Shown: positions 52,817-60,920 of the stretch, in pieces | Position numbering within the stretch: the first letter of the stretch is position 1 | Layout: every line of letters starts with the position of its first letter | Source of the DNA: Bremerella sp. JC817 | GTDB lineage: Bacteria; Planctomycetota; Planctomycetia; Pirellulales; Pirellulaceae | DNA length: 64,000 nucleotides | Reading direction: 5' to 3' | Assembly: GCF_040718835.1 (NCBI RefSeq) | Contig: NZ_JBFEFG010000240.1 | Span: forward strand, 90,599-154,598 | Notes under the pieces: model-generated | What the model saw: the letters and a program-made list of their open reading frames with translations, nothing else | The model's database searches: none | Told to the model about the DNA's origin: nothing | Translations under genes and position numbers: made by a program

Positions 52817-55158
52817 AATCGCTCACCCAACAAACAAGCGTTCTCACCTGGCTGGCTCTGTTCGGGCTGCTGGGGACCAGCATGGTCTTCGCCCAGGAAG
52901 AGAAGCCGAAAGAAGAGAAGATCCCGGTCGAAATGACCAAGCCGCTACTCGAACGCCAGCCGTACGATCTGGTGCTGGTCGACACGGCTAAAGATGGTAA
53001 GCCGGTGCGGATCAAACCGCAGGTCTTTCCTGGCGGTCGCCCTCCAAGCGGAACCCCAACCGGCAACCTGACGATCGAATTGGTCGATGTTCCTGGACGT
53101 CAGTTCGCGATCTCGTGGCGAAACGTCAAACGCTATCAGCAGTTCCCGCAGTTGCTGCTCGACGAAGCACGTTCGCAACTTCAGGCAAAGGACTTCGACC
53201 TTAGCTTTCGCTATTTGCAGCGGCTGAAGAACGAATACGCCAACTACCCAGGCATCGATGCGATCTTGGAAGAGTTGCTCGTGCAGAATGCCCTCGAACG
53301 ATTCCAGTCTGGGGCACTCGATGAAGCGCTCGGCATGCTGGAGGAAGCTCGCCGAAAGTATCCGAATCGACGTAATCTCGACACGTCGATTCAAAGTGTT
53401 GGCCAACGTCTCGTTCAAGGGCAGATCGATGCCGAGAACTGGGAATCGGCCCGGCAATTGATCGACCGGTTCGAGAAGCTTTACGGCAAGGCGTTTGAGG
53501 AGAGCATCAACAAGTGGCGGGCCGAAATCGCTCAGCGAGCCGAGTCCGAAATGAAGATCGCTCGCCAACAGATCCAGCAAAAAGATTACCGCTCGGCCTT
53601 GAGTGCGACGGAAATGGCACTCTCGATCGATCCGGAGATTCCTAACGGTAAAGAGCAACTCAACGAGTTGATCCGGCGTTATCCGCAAGTCCGAATCGCC
53701 ACGCTTGCTCCTGGGGAAGCGACCCCACCGCACTCGACGTTAACGCTCAGTGGTCGCCGCAACAAACGGCTGATCTATCGCGATCTTTCCGAGATCGTCG
53801 GCTATGGACCGGAAGGTGGTGAATACATCTCGCCATTCGGAACGATGCTGCGGCCGACCGATCGTTTCGAGATGACGGTGGTCATGCGTGATCGTTTGAC
53901 GCCGGTCACCGGCTTCGATCTTTCGCGACAACTGCAAGATCCCGCCTCGCAAAACGATCCGATCGTCGCGCGACTGACGCCACTGATCGAAGACCTTGCC
54001 GTGCGTGAGGTTCGCCAGGTCGATCTGCGATTGCGATTGCCGCACGTTCGCCCGGAAGCGTTGTTCGGGTTCGTCCCTCGCAAGGGAGATGTCTCGAAGT
54101 TCCCGGTGCCGCAGAACGGACCGTTTCGCGAAGCGACCTTCCAAGATGAAGGGCATGCCTTTGTGCCGGCTGAAGATTTCAAAGCTTCCGCCAAGTTGCC
54201 GCCGAGCGAGATCCAGATGCTCCCCTTTGCATCTTCAGCCGATGCCATGTCGGCGCTCAACGCGGGCGAAGTTCACATGGTCGACCGACTCGATCCGGCG
54301 ACCGCCAAGCAGTTGCTGGTCGAAACGCCGGATGACCTGGTGGTCGATCACTACCGGGCACCAACCATGCATATTCTGGTGCCGAACCTCGATAACCCTT
54401 ACCTACAGAATCGCGACTTCCGCCGTGGTGTGCTGTACGGAATCAATCGGCAAGACATCCTGCATTCGCGATTGCTGGCCGGCGAAGATCTGGAAGGATG
54501 TGCCGTGGTGAGTGCACCGATCCCGGTCGGGATGAACCTGGAGGACCCGGTCGCGTATGGTTACGATCCGTCGATCGAACCTCGCGAATACGCACCGCAG
54601 ATGAGTATCGCCCTCCGCGCGATTGCATCCGGCGAGATGCGAAAGCAGGCCGAAGAGCTCAAGCAAGCGTTGATCCCGCTCGACAAACTGGTGATTGGTC
54701 ACCCGAACTCCGAGATTTCGAGCCAAACCTGCTTGTCGATTGCTCAGTACCTGAAACGGATCGGTCTGCCATGCGAACTGAAGGTGGTTAGCCCTGAAAT
54801 CACCAGCCCGGCCGAAGCAGGCGTCGATCTGCTGTACGCAGAAATTCAAATCGCCGAGCCACTGATCGATGTGCCGCGGATGTTTGATCAGTACGTGCCA
54901 TTGGTGCATCAACGACAATACTTCCAACTGGCACTTCGCCAACTTGGCGAATCGCAAAGTTGGCAGGAAGTTCGCGAGCGTTTCTGGTCTTTGCATCGAT
55001 TGGCTCACGACGACTTGTTGATCCTGCCACTGTTTCAAACGCAAGATTACTTCGTCTACCGGCGCTCGCTGGGGGGCGTTGGTTATCAACCCATCAGTCT
55101 GTTCCAGCAGGTCGAACGCTGGGATGTCGCCCCTGCACTGGACGTGGTGAAGAATTGA
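52813..55158 (+). CDS. Secreted TPR-SBP family 5-like fusion protein
   Basis: The 781-residue protein starts at a GTG that overlaps the previous stop (GTGA), with GGAGG 10 nt upstream. It has a signal peptide (TWLALFGLLGTSMVFAQ). A TPR-like helical region at about residues 100-300 (LARSQLQAKDFDLSF-type units, FRYLQRLKNEYANYPG) is followed by a domain resembling the C-terminal lobe of extracellular solute-binding family 5: NPYLQNRDFRRGVLYGINRQDILH, then IAQYLKRIGLPCELKVV and WSLHRLAHDDLLILPLFQTQ. No ABC permease or ATPase is encoded nearby, so it may bind a ligand for the motor complex. The fold call is from motif order. Confidence 0.8.
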   Translation: MKSLTQQTSVLTWLALFGLLGTSMVFAQEEKPKEEKIPVEMTKPLLERQPYDLVLVDTAKDGKPVRIKPQVFPGGRPPSGTPTGNLTIELVDVPGRQFAISWRNVKRYQQFPQLLLDEARSQLQAKDFDLSFRYLQRLKNEYANYPGIDAILEELLVQNALERFQSGALDEALGMLEEARRKYPNRRNLDTSIQSVGQRLVQGQIDAENWESARQLIDRFEKLYGKAFEESINKWRAEIAQRAESEMKIARQQIQQKDYRSALSATEMALSIDPEIPNGKEQLNELIRRYPQVRIATLAPGEATPPHSTLTLSGRRNKRLIYRDLSEIVGYGPEGGEYISPFGTMLRPTDRFEMTVVMRDRLTPVTGFDLSRQLQDPASQNDPIVARLTPLIEDLAVREVRQVDLRLRLPHVRPEALFGFVPRKGDVSKFPVPQNGPFREATFQDEGHAFVPAEDFKASAKLPPSEIQMLPFASSADAMSALNAGEVHMVDRLDPATAKQLLVETPDDLVVDHYRAPTMHILVPNLDNPYLQNRDFRRGVLYGINRQDILHSRLLAGEDLEGCAVVSAPIPVGMNLEDPVAYGYDPSIEPREYAPQMSIALRAIASGEMRKQAEELKQALIPLDKLVIGHPNSEISSQTCLSIAQYLKRIGLPCELKVVSPEITSPAEAGVDLLYAEIQIAEPLIDVPRMFDQYVPLVHQRQYFQLALRQLGESQSWQEVRERFWSLHRLAHDDLLILPLFQTQDYFVYRRSLGGVGYQPISLFQQVERWDVAPALDVVKN

Positions 55159-55169
55159 AGTTTCCCACT

Positions 55170-56729
55170 ATGAACGCACCGTTGAAAACTCGAGTTCGTT
55201 GCGCGTGGGCATGCGTGCTGCTGCTGTGTGGAACGAGCATGGCCGTCGGGGCGGATCCGCTTCCCTGGGAAATTGATCCGTATCGAACCCAGGTCTGGAT
55301 CGAACCGGATGCGTCGTGCCACGTCGACGATGGCTTCGTCACGCGACTGGGCGATCGCCTGCAGCAGCAAGGTTATGCCACCAGCGGCGCCGTGATGCGG
55401 ACCAGTTATCAAATGGCTCCCCTCCCCTTACGCCGCTGGATGAGCGAATCGGCCGATCCGGCTCGGTTCGCCGAGCAACTGAAAGAACTGGGGATCGAAC
55501 CTTACCAGTGCGATCGCGTGCATCTGATTTCACTGGAACTGGATGGGGACTGGAAGATTCGCTTTCGCGAGTTCGATAGCCTGACCCAGTCGTTTGGTGC
55601 TGTGCACGAGGCATCGGTCCAACAGCGAGAATTGGTTTCGTCCGCGATCCTGCGTTTGAGCTACGCCAAGTTTGCTCCGCTGGCTCGGGTTAACGAAGTG
55701 CAGAAATCGAACATCACGTTGACCGCTCGCGGAGCGACGTTGGTCGAAGAAGAGGCAATCAGCCGAACGCAGCGCTGGAGCGAAGCGGTCGGTCAGATTC
55801 CACCTGCGGAAGATACCGAGGTCGATTGGGAAGCGTTGCCGGCGGCGGCTCCTTCGGAAAGCCCACTTCCCGAAACGGTGCCTGGAATGATTGGTCCTGG
55901 CGAAGCTTTGCAGCCGGTGCTGCGCCGTAACGATCGCCAGGGAAACCTGGTTGCCAATGGCATCGTGTTCATGCCATGGACTTATATCCGCTGCGAAGAA
56001 AACGATGGCCTGCAACTGAAGGGCTCGATGGTGTCGGGATACAGTCAGGCGATGCCAGGTCGGCGCAACGTGCGAACGCAGCGTCTGGCGATTGGCATCC
56101 GGCCGCTGTTCGACGCGACGACGTTGAAGCTGGTCGACAAGACTTCCGAAGACACACCGCTCGCCGGTTACGAAATCTACGCCAAGAACGCCGATGGCCC
56201 GGAACTGGTCGGGGCCTCGGATGCTAACGGCAAAGTGGTCATTCCCAACGACCCGAAGAACAGCGTACGCTTGCTGTACGTTCGGAGTGGTGGCAATCTG
56301 CTGGCTCGTTTACCGGTTGTGCCTGGCTTCGAGCAGTCGACCACGGCCCGGATCACGAACGATGGTCCGCGGTTGTTGGCGGAAGGTTTTGTCGAAGGTT
56401 GGCGTGATCAGCTGATCGATACGATGGCTCGCCGGCAGATTCTGTCGCAGCGTGTCGAACGCAAGATTGAAGAAGGGGAAATCGAAGAAGCCGAACGCTG
56501 GCTGGCAGCACTGCGGTCAGGCCGCACGGTCAACGAGTTGGCCTTCGATCTGCGAACCGCCAAGGGGCAATTCCTGAAAGACAACAAGCTCGATCCAACG
56601 ATCAAGCGGCGAATCGATCAGTTGTTCGAGAAAGGACAACGTCTGGTGGCTCAGGACAAGTCGCTGCTGGTCGAAGGCAAGCTGGCCCGCGATCTGGAAG
56701 CCGCGAAAAAGAACGCGACGCAGCCCTAG
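55170..56729 (+). CDS. Secreted protein of unknown function, last gene of the ExbB/ExbD operon
   Basis: The 519-residue protein has a signal peptide (CAWACVLLLCGTSMAVGAD). A beta-rich middle contains a stretch like a carboxypeptidase-regulatory or transthyretin-like fold (LAGYEIYAKNADGPELVGASDANGKVVIP). A helical C-terminus (about 410-519, IEEAERWLAALRSG) may carry TPR-like helices. No catalytic motif is recognised. It starts 11 nt after the SBP-like gene. It converges on a Ser/Thr kinase gene with a 16-nt gap. Confidence 0.8.
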   Translation: MNAPLKTRVRCAWACVLLLCGTSMAVGADPLPWEIDPYRTQVWIEPDASCHVDDGFVTRLGDRLQQQGYATSGAVMRTSYQMAPLPLRRWMSESADPARFAEQLKELGIEPYQCDRVHLISLELDGDWKIRFREFDSLTQSFGAVHEASVQQRELVSSAILRLSYAKFAPLARVNEVQKSNITLTARGATLVEEEAISRTQRWSEAVGQIPPAEDTEVDWEALPAAAPSESPLPETVPGMIGPGEALQPVLRRNDRQGNLVANGIVFMPWTYIRCEENDGLQLKGSMVSGYSQAMPGRRNVRTQRLAIGIRPLFDATTLKLVDKTSEDTPLAGYEIYAKNADGPELVGASDANGKVVIPNDPKNSVRLLYVRSGGNLLARLPVVPGFEQSTTARITNDGPRLLAEGFVEGWRDQLIDTMARRQILSQRVERKIEEGEIEEAERWLAALRSGRTVNELAFDLRTAKGQFLKDNKLDPTIKRRIDQLFEKGQRLVAQDKSLLVEGKLARDLEAAKKNATQP

Positions 56730-56745
56730 AGGCCGCGACGATCGG

Positions 56746-58131
56746 CTATTGGCTGATAATCGTCGCGACGTAAGCGACGATTGCCCCAAAGATGGCCGAG
56801 GCTGGCAGCCCAAATACGAGCGCCATGATCAATTGCTTCTCGCGACGGGTATACCGCGTGACGATCGGAATTGGTGGCGGAATGGTGCCCGATCTTCGTG
56901 AATCACGAATCGTCTTCGTGTCTTGATCGGCCATCAACGATTGAACCGTCGACTGCGAATACTGACTCGGTTGTTCCGAACCCGATTCCGACAATTCGTA
57001 GACGTTCGAGCCAACTTCGGTATCGTTCAATCGCGCCGATTCGACTCCGGTATAAACGGGCGGCGGCGGCTGCCAGGCCGATTTGATCGGTTGCCCGGTG
57101 AAGTCGGTCGCGCGATGATCGGAAGCCCACGGTTCGAGCCGGGCCACTACTTCGCTGGCGGACGCAATACGACGGAGAGGATCTTTCTCCATCATCTCGG
57201 CGATGATTTCGACCAGCTCGCGATCGATGTTCGGATTGAACCGATGCGGATGGAGCGGCGGCTCTTCACAGTGACGTCGTGCCTTGTCCTTCACATTGCC
57301 GCCCGGGAAAGGAACCTTGCCGGTCAGTGCGTAATAGAAGGTACAGCCGAGCGAGTAGATGTCCCACTTGGCCGAAACGTCGTGCGGGTCTCGAATTTGT
57401 TCGGGGGCGAGGTAATCGATCGTGCCGACAATCTTGCCAAGCTTCGATTCCTCGGAATTGTCATTCATGAAGTCGGCCAGCCCAAGGTCCGAAACCTTCG
57501 AGGTGCCGTCACGAGTCACCAGGATGTTGCCTGGTTTGACGTCGCGGTGAATGAGCTTCTTTTCATGGGCATAGGCCAAACCGCGAGCTGCCTGGGATAC
57601 GATGCTGGCTGCCTGGTGCTGATTCAAATGCCCTTTGGCACGTACCAGCCGGCGAAGGTCGGTCCCGGGAACATATTCGGTCACCAGAAAATGAACGTTA
57701 CCATCCTGACCGGCGTCGTAAGCACGCACCAGGTTGGCATGATCCAGCTGGGCCTGCATGCGAATCTCGCGGAGAAACCGCCCGATCGCTTCTGGCGTCG
57801 ATCGCTGTTGGGGAAGCACCTTGATGGCGACTTCGCGACCCATGAAGTTATGTTCGGCTTTGAAGACCTGACCCATGCCCCCCTGGCCAATCCAGTCGGT
57901 GATGACGTAAGGGCCAAGGGTCAATTTGCTCAAGCCTTTCGAGAGTTGATCGGCCTGGTATTGGGTGAGCAGCTTCGAGTTGACCATGAACTCGGAAAGC
58001 TCGTCGTCCGAGAACTCGTGCTTCAGCGAGCCTTCGCGCAGCGTCTTCATGGCGTCCTCGAGCTGCTTTGCAGTCACAAGGCCACTGGCAAGCGCGGAAT
58101 CTCGGAATTTCTTCGTTTGAGAGCTGGGCAC
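56746..58131 (-). CDS. Membrane-anchored Ser/Thr protein kinase
   Basis: The 461-residue protein has an N-terminal helical domain of about 75 residues containing LLTQYQADQLSKG. The kinase domain follows (about 75-340): glycine loop GQGGMGQVF, Lys in AIKVL, catalytic loop HRDVKPGNILV, metal site DLGLADF and YLAPEQIRD, all canonical. A Pro-rich juxtamembrane stretch precedes a single membrane segment near the C-terminus (LIMALVFGLPASAIFGAIVAY). It has no extracellular sensor domain. Start is a GTG at 58131 with no strong ribosome site. It may phosphorylate FHA proteins such as the regulator at 6917, which is inference. Confidence 0.93.
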   Translation of the reverse strand: MPSSQTKKFRDSALASGLVTAKQLEDAMKTLREGSLKHEFSDDELSEFMVNSKLLTQYQADQLSKGLSKLTLGPYVITDWIGQGGMGQVFKAEHNFMGREVAIKVLPQQRSTPEAIGRFLREIRMQAQLDHANLVRAYDAGQDGNVHFLVTEYVPGTDLRRLVRAKGHLNQHQAASIVSQAARGLAYAHEKKLIHRDVKPGNILVTRDGTSKVSDLGLADFMNDNSEESKLGKIVGTIDYLAPEQIRDPHDVSAKWDIYSLGCTFYYALTGKVPFPGGNVKDKARRHCEEPPLHPHRFNPNIDRELVEIIAEMMEKDPLRRIASASEVVARLEPWASDHRATDFTGQPIKSAWQPPPPVYTGVESARLNDTEVGSNVYELSESGSEQPSQYSQSTVQSLMADQDTKTIRDSRRSGTIPPPIPIVTRYTRREKQLIMALVFGLPASAIFGAIVAYVATIISQ

Positions 58132-58211
58132 CGTACAGATCGATAGAAGAGGCTTGAGGCTTTGTTATTTTAGCTTTCGAGCGTGGTTTTAGGGGAGGCT
58201 TCGCTAGCCAT

Positions 58212-58233
58212 AATTTCGTCAAAATACGAAATT
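58212..58233 (-). other. Inverted repeat upstream of the kinase gene
   Basis: A perfect 7-bp repeat AATTTCG / CGAAATT (58212-58218 with 58227-58233) lies between the pseudouridine synthase stop and the kinase start. It may be a terminator without a U-tract or an operator. Confidence 0.4.
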
Positions 58234-58276
58234 CCCCTGCGTATCGTTGTCATTCGGCAGCCCGTAAGCATAGGTT

Positions 58277-58993
58277 TCACAGGAACTTCCGCCAGCTACT
58301 GGGAATCGGGCTGCTGATGGTCAGGTTTTGTCGAGTAACCGGATGTTGAAGGACCAGTTGGGCGGCATGTAGGGCAATTCCCTCTGGAAACGGGTCGGGA
58401 CTGCCATATTTTCGGTCACCTAATATAGGGAGGCGGCGGCTGGCCAGCTGCACGCGAATCTGGTGCTTTCGCCCGGTGATCAATTTGATTTTCAGCAAAT
58501 AGCCGCGCTGGGCTTCTTCGACCGAATCGATCTCGAGCTCCGCTTTTTGCCCGTCGCCAACCTGATTTCGCGAGGCAACCATGCGATGGTTCTTTTCGTC
58601 TTTACGAATCCAATCGCGAAGGGTTCCCGTTTCGACGACTCCCGTACCGGAAACGATCGCGCGATAGGTCTTCTCGGTCGAGCGAGCCCGGAACTGTTCG
58701 CTGAGACGCTTGGCTGCCTTCGAAGTTCGCGCGAAAATCAACACGCCGGTCACCATCCGGTCCAATCGGCTAACGACGCCTAAGAACACGTTGCCAGGTT
58801 TGTCATACTTCTCCTTCAAGTAAGCTTTGACCTGGGTGACCGCGCTCTCTTCGCCATCGCTGACCCCCATGGTGGGCAGGTCCGCTGGTTTCGCAATCGC
58901 GATGAGGTGGTTATCTTCGTAAAGGACTTCTAAGGGAGGCAACGCAGATCTTTCTGGTGAATCGATGATGGCGAACTTCGCAGGCTCTCTCAT
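58277..58993 (-). CDS. RluA family RNA pseudouridine synthase
   Basis: The 238-residue protein shows the family motifs: VLYEDNHLIAIAKPADLPTMG, the catalytic Asp in VVSRLDRMVTGVLIFAR (R-L-D), and the terminal LKIKLITGRKHQIRVQL and GDRKYG blocks. It converts uridine to pseudouridine in rRNA or tRNA; the exact site cannot be told from sequence. There is no S4 domain. Its 5' end overlaps the divergent maf-like gene by 29 nt. Confidence 0.93.
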   Translation of the reverse strand: MREPAKFAIIDSPERSALPPLEVLYEDNHLIAIAKPADLPTMGVSDGEESAVTQVKAYLKEKYDKPGNVFLGVVSRLDRMVTGVLIFARTSKAAKRLSEQFRARSTEKTYRAIVSGTGVVETGTLRDWIRKDEKNHRMVASRNQVGDGQKAELEIDSVEEAQRGYLLKIKLITGRKHQIRVQLASRRLPILGDRKYGSPDPFPEGIALHAAQLVLQHPVTRQNLTISSPIPSSWRKFL

Positions 58994-59555
58994 TTTGGCC
59001 AGCCAATCTCCTCGACGACAACTCCTGTTAAAGGAGGCAGGCTACGATGTTACGGTAATCGTTCCGAACGATCATGCTGAAACGCCTCCTCGGGCAGACG
59101 AATCACCGCGGGAATCGGTTTTACGAATCGCTCAGGAAAAGGCGGCCGACGTCGCACCGCGGGTCGAGTCAGGCCTTATTCTAGCAGGCGATACGTTGGC
59201 AGAACTTAACGGCCAGCCGTTGGGCAAACCTCGCGATCGAGACCATGCTCGCGAAATCTTGCAGACCCTTCGCGGCCAGGATCATTACGTCTGGTCCGCC
59301 ATTTGTTTGTGGCGACGCCCCGAAAACCATGTATTGGTCGACGTCGATCAAACCGTGGTGCGGATGGCAGCACTGTCGGACGAAGCGATTGAAGAGTATC
59401 TCGATTCTGGCTTGTGGGAAGGCAAGGCAGGTGCCTTCGGCATTCAAGATCGGACCGGCTGGGTGCAAATCGACGAAGGAAGTTTGTCGAATGTCGTTGG
59501 CTTGCCGATGGAACTTCTTTCGCGGATGCTGATTCAAATGGGCGAATCTGTTTGA
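58965..59555 (+). CDS. maf: Maf family nucleoside triphosphate pyrophosphatase
   Basis: The 196-residue protein has the Maf signature: LILASQSPRRQLLLKEAGYD at the N-terminus, ILAGDTLAELNGQPLGKPRD with the catalytic Asp, and KAGAFGIQDRTGWV. Such proteins hydrolyse non-canonical or modified nucleotides or dTTP/UTP to monophosphates. The length is normal. Two adjacent ATG codons (58965 and 58968) are possible starts; the ribosome site is weak. The start overlaps the divergent pseudouridine synthase gene. Confidence 0.92.
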   Translation: MMANFAGSLILASQSPRRQLLLKEAGYDVTVIVPNDHAETPPRADESPRESVLRIAQEKAADVAPRVESGLILAGDTLAELNGQPLGKPRDRDHAREILQTLRGQDHYVWSAICLWRRPENHVLVDVDQTVVRMAALSDEAIEEYLDSGLWEGKAGAFGIQDRTGWVQIDEGSLSNVVGLPMELLSRMLIQMGESV

Positions 59556-59604
59556 CTTGACCCCTGCGGCGCGTGAGGATCGATCCAACACAGGAGGTCG
59601 ACTC

Positions 59605-60015
59605 ATGAAAATTACCCAACTGGCTCAACCGTTTCTGGTTCGCGGTATCGATGCGGTCGTGTTCGTTTCTCTCGGACTGTCTGGCTATTGGGAATTGATC
59701 GGCCTGGCAATTATCTGGGGTGCCGTCGTCGCCCTTGCCATTCGCGGCGGAATCGAAAATGCCCCCGCCGCCAACTGGCAACGATCGCCGACGCGTAAAT
59801 CGCAAGTTTCCACCGGGCTTGTGCTACTTGGCCTGGCGATGAGTCCTTGCATTGTGTTTGCCATCGGTTGGGGAATCTTTCCGGCGCTCGCATGTTGCTG
59901 GCTGGTTTGGTTCGGCATGGGATTGATGATGACCATCCTGCGACATCTTCGCGGACCGATTGTGATTCCGCCGCAAGAGACTTGGTCTGCCGCGGCTGCG
60001 GTGCGTGAGACTTGA
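59605..60015 (+). CDS. Hypothetical small membrane protein
   Basis: The 136-residue protein has about four hydrophobic segments (FLVRGIDAVVFVSLGLSG, LIGLAIIWGAVVALAIRG, TGLVLLGLAMSPCIVFAIGW, LACCWLVWFGMGLMMTIL). The ATG at 59605 is well supported by AGGAGG 7 nt upstream; a longer frame to 59557 is not. I recognise no family. A second small membrane protein starts 3 nt after its stop, so they are likely coupled. Confidence 0.75.
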   Translation: MKITQLAQPFLVRGIDAVVFVSLGLSGYWELIGLAIIWGAVVALAIRGGIENAPAANWQRSPTRKSQVSTGLVLLGLAMSPCIVFAIGWGIFPALACCWLVWFGMGLMMTILRHLRGPIVIPPQETWSAAAAVRET

Positions 60016-60018
60016 AAA

Positions 60019-60291
60019 ATGAGCGAGGCCGAAGGAAATTCGCCGATAACGATTCACGAATCGTGGCGATGGGCCGCCGCAGCCGTGGTAATCGTGCCAA
60101 TTCTCTATGTGCTGAGCGTCGGCCCTGTCTTGGGAATCGCGTTTTGGCTTCGCGAGTTAACCGGCTGGAATTTTTTCTACGGCGCGATTTATCTGTATTA
60201 CCCGCTTTTGGCGTGGGGACATTGGAGCCCCATGGAAGAATACATCGAGTGGTGGGTCTCCGATGTCTTTCAAACGGTCGGACCTGGCTAA
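60019..60291 (+). CDS. Hypothetical small membrane protein
   Basis: The 90-residue protein has two hydrophobic segments (WAAAAVVIVPILYVLSVGPV and FFYGAIYLYYPLLAWGH). It starts only 3 nt after the preceding membrane protein's stop, which supports translational coupling. No family is recognised. Confidence 0.65.
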   Translation: MSEAEGNSPITIHESWRWAAAAVVIVPILYVLSVGPVLGIAFWLRELTGWNFFYGAIYLYYPLLAWGHWSPMEEYIEWWVSDVFQTVGPG

Positions 60292-60311
60292 AACCGATCG
60301 GTCAGTCGCAA

Positions 60312-60344
60312 GAAATCGAAAACTTGTCTGTAATGAAATCGAAA
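60312..60344 (+). promoter_or_regulatory. Direct repeat upstream of the ECF sigma gene
   Basis: The 10-bp sequence GAAATCGAAA occurs at 60312-60321 and again at 60335-60344, 23 bp apart, ending 33 nt before the sigma factor's start. It could be an operator or part of a self-regulated promoter. Confidence 0.4.
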
Positions 60345-60377
60345 GTCAGGCGACCAGAGTCGTAAGGAGCCTGATTC

Positions 60378-60920
60378 GTGAACGATCCACCCCCTTCAAT
60401 CACCGCTGAGAATTCAATTTTGACGCAGCATGCCCAAGCGGTGTGGGGCGTCATCGTGCGAATTCTAGGAAATGATGGCCACGACGCGGCCGATTGTTTG
60501 CAGCAAACATTTCTCGAATACGTCGAACACGAGCGAAAAGAATCGGTTCGTTCGGCGGCAGCTCTCTTAAAACGCATCGCCACAAGCCGCGCGATCGATC
60601 TCGTCCGCCGCAGGATTCGGGAGCGAAATCGCACGGATTTAGCCGACCTCGACGAAACCATCGCGACGAAGAGCTTGCTTCCAGGTCGTCAGCTAGAAGC
60701 GGAAGAACTTCGTGAAGCGTTACGCGAGGCAATTACCCACCTGACCAACGACCAGGCCAGCGTTTTTATTTTGACGGCGATCGAAGATCTTTCTCACCAA
60801 GAAGCGGCCGAAGTGATGGGGATCACCGTTAATCACCTCGGCGTGCTGCTTCATCGGGCGCGAATCATGTTGCGGGAACAGCTTTCGGAATATGCCCCCC
60901 GGAAAAGGAGCGTGTCATGA
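60378..60920 (+). CDS. ECF-type RNA polymerase sigma factor
   Basis: The 180-residue protein has sigma region 2 (DAADCLQQTFLEYVEHERK and the following helix LLKRIATSRAIDLVRRRIRER) and region 4 with a helix-turn-helix (LSHQEAAEVMGITVNHLGVLLHRARIML). No extra domains are present. Start is a GTG at 60378 with AAGGAG 8 nt upstream. Its stop overlaps the next gene by 4 nt (ATGA), the usual arrangement for a sigma/anti-sigma pair. Confidence 0.95.
   Translation: MNDPPPSITAENSILTQHAQAVWGVIVRILGNDGHDAADCLQQTFLEYVEHERKESVRSAAALLKRIATSRAIDLVRRRIRERNRTDLADLDETIATKSLLPGRQLEAEELREALREAITHLTNDQASVFILTAIEDLSHQEAAEVMGITVNHLGVLLHRARIMLREQLSEYAPRKRSVS

Noticed and set aside
56923..58146. Plus-strand ORF of 407 codons
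   Set aside because: It is antisense to the Ser/Thr kinase, which has all canonical motifs.
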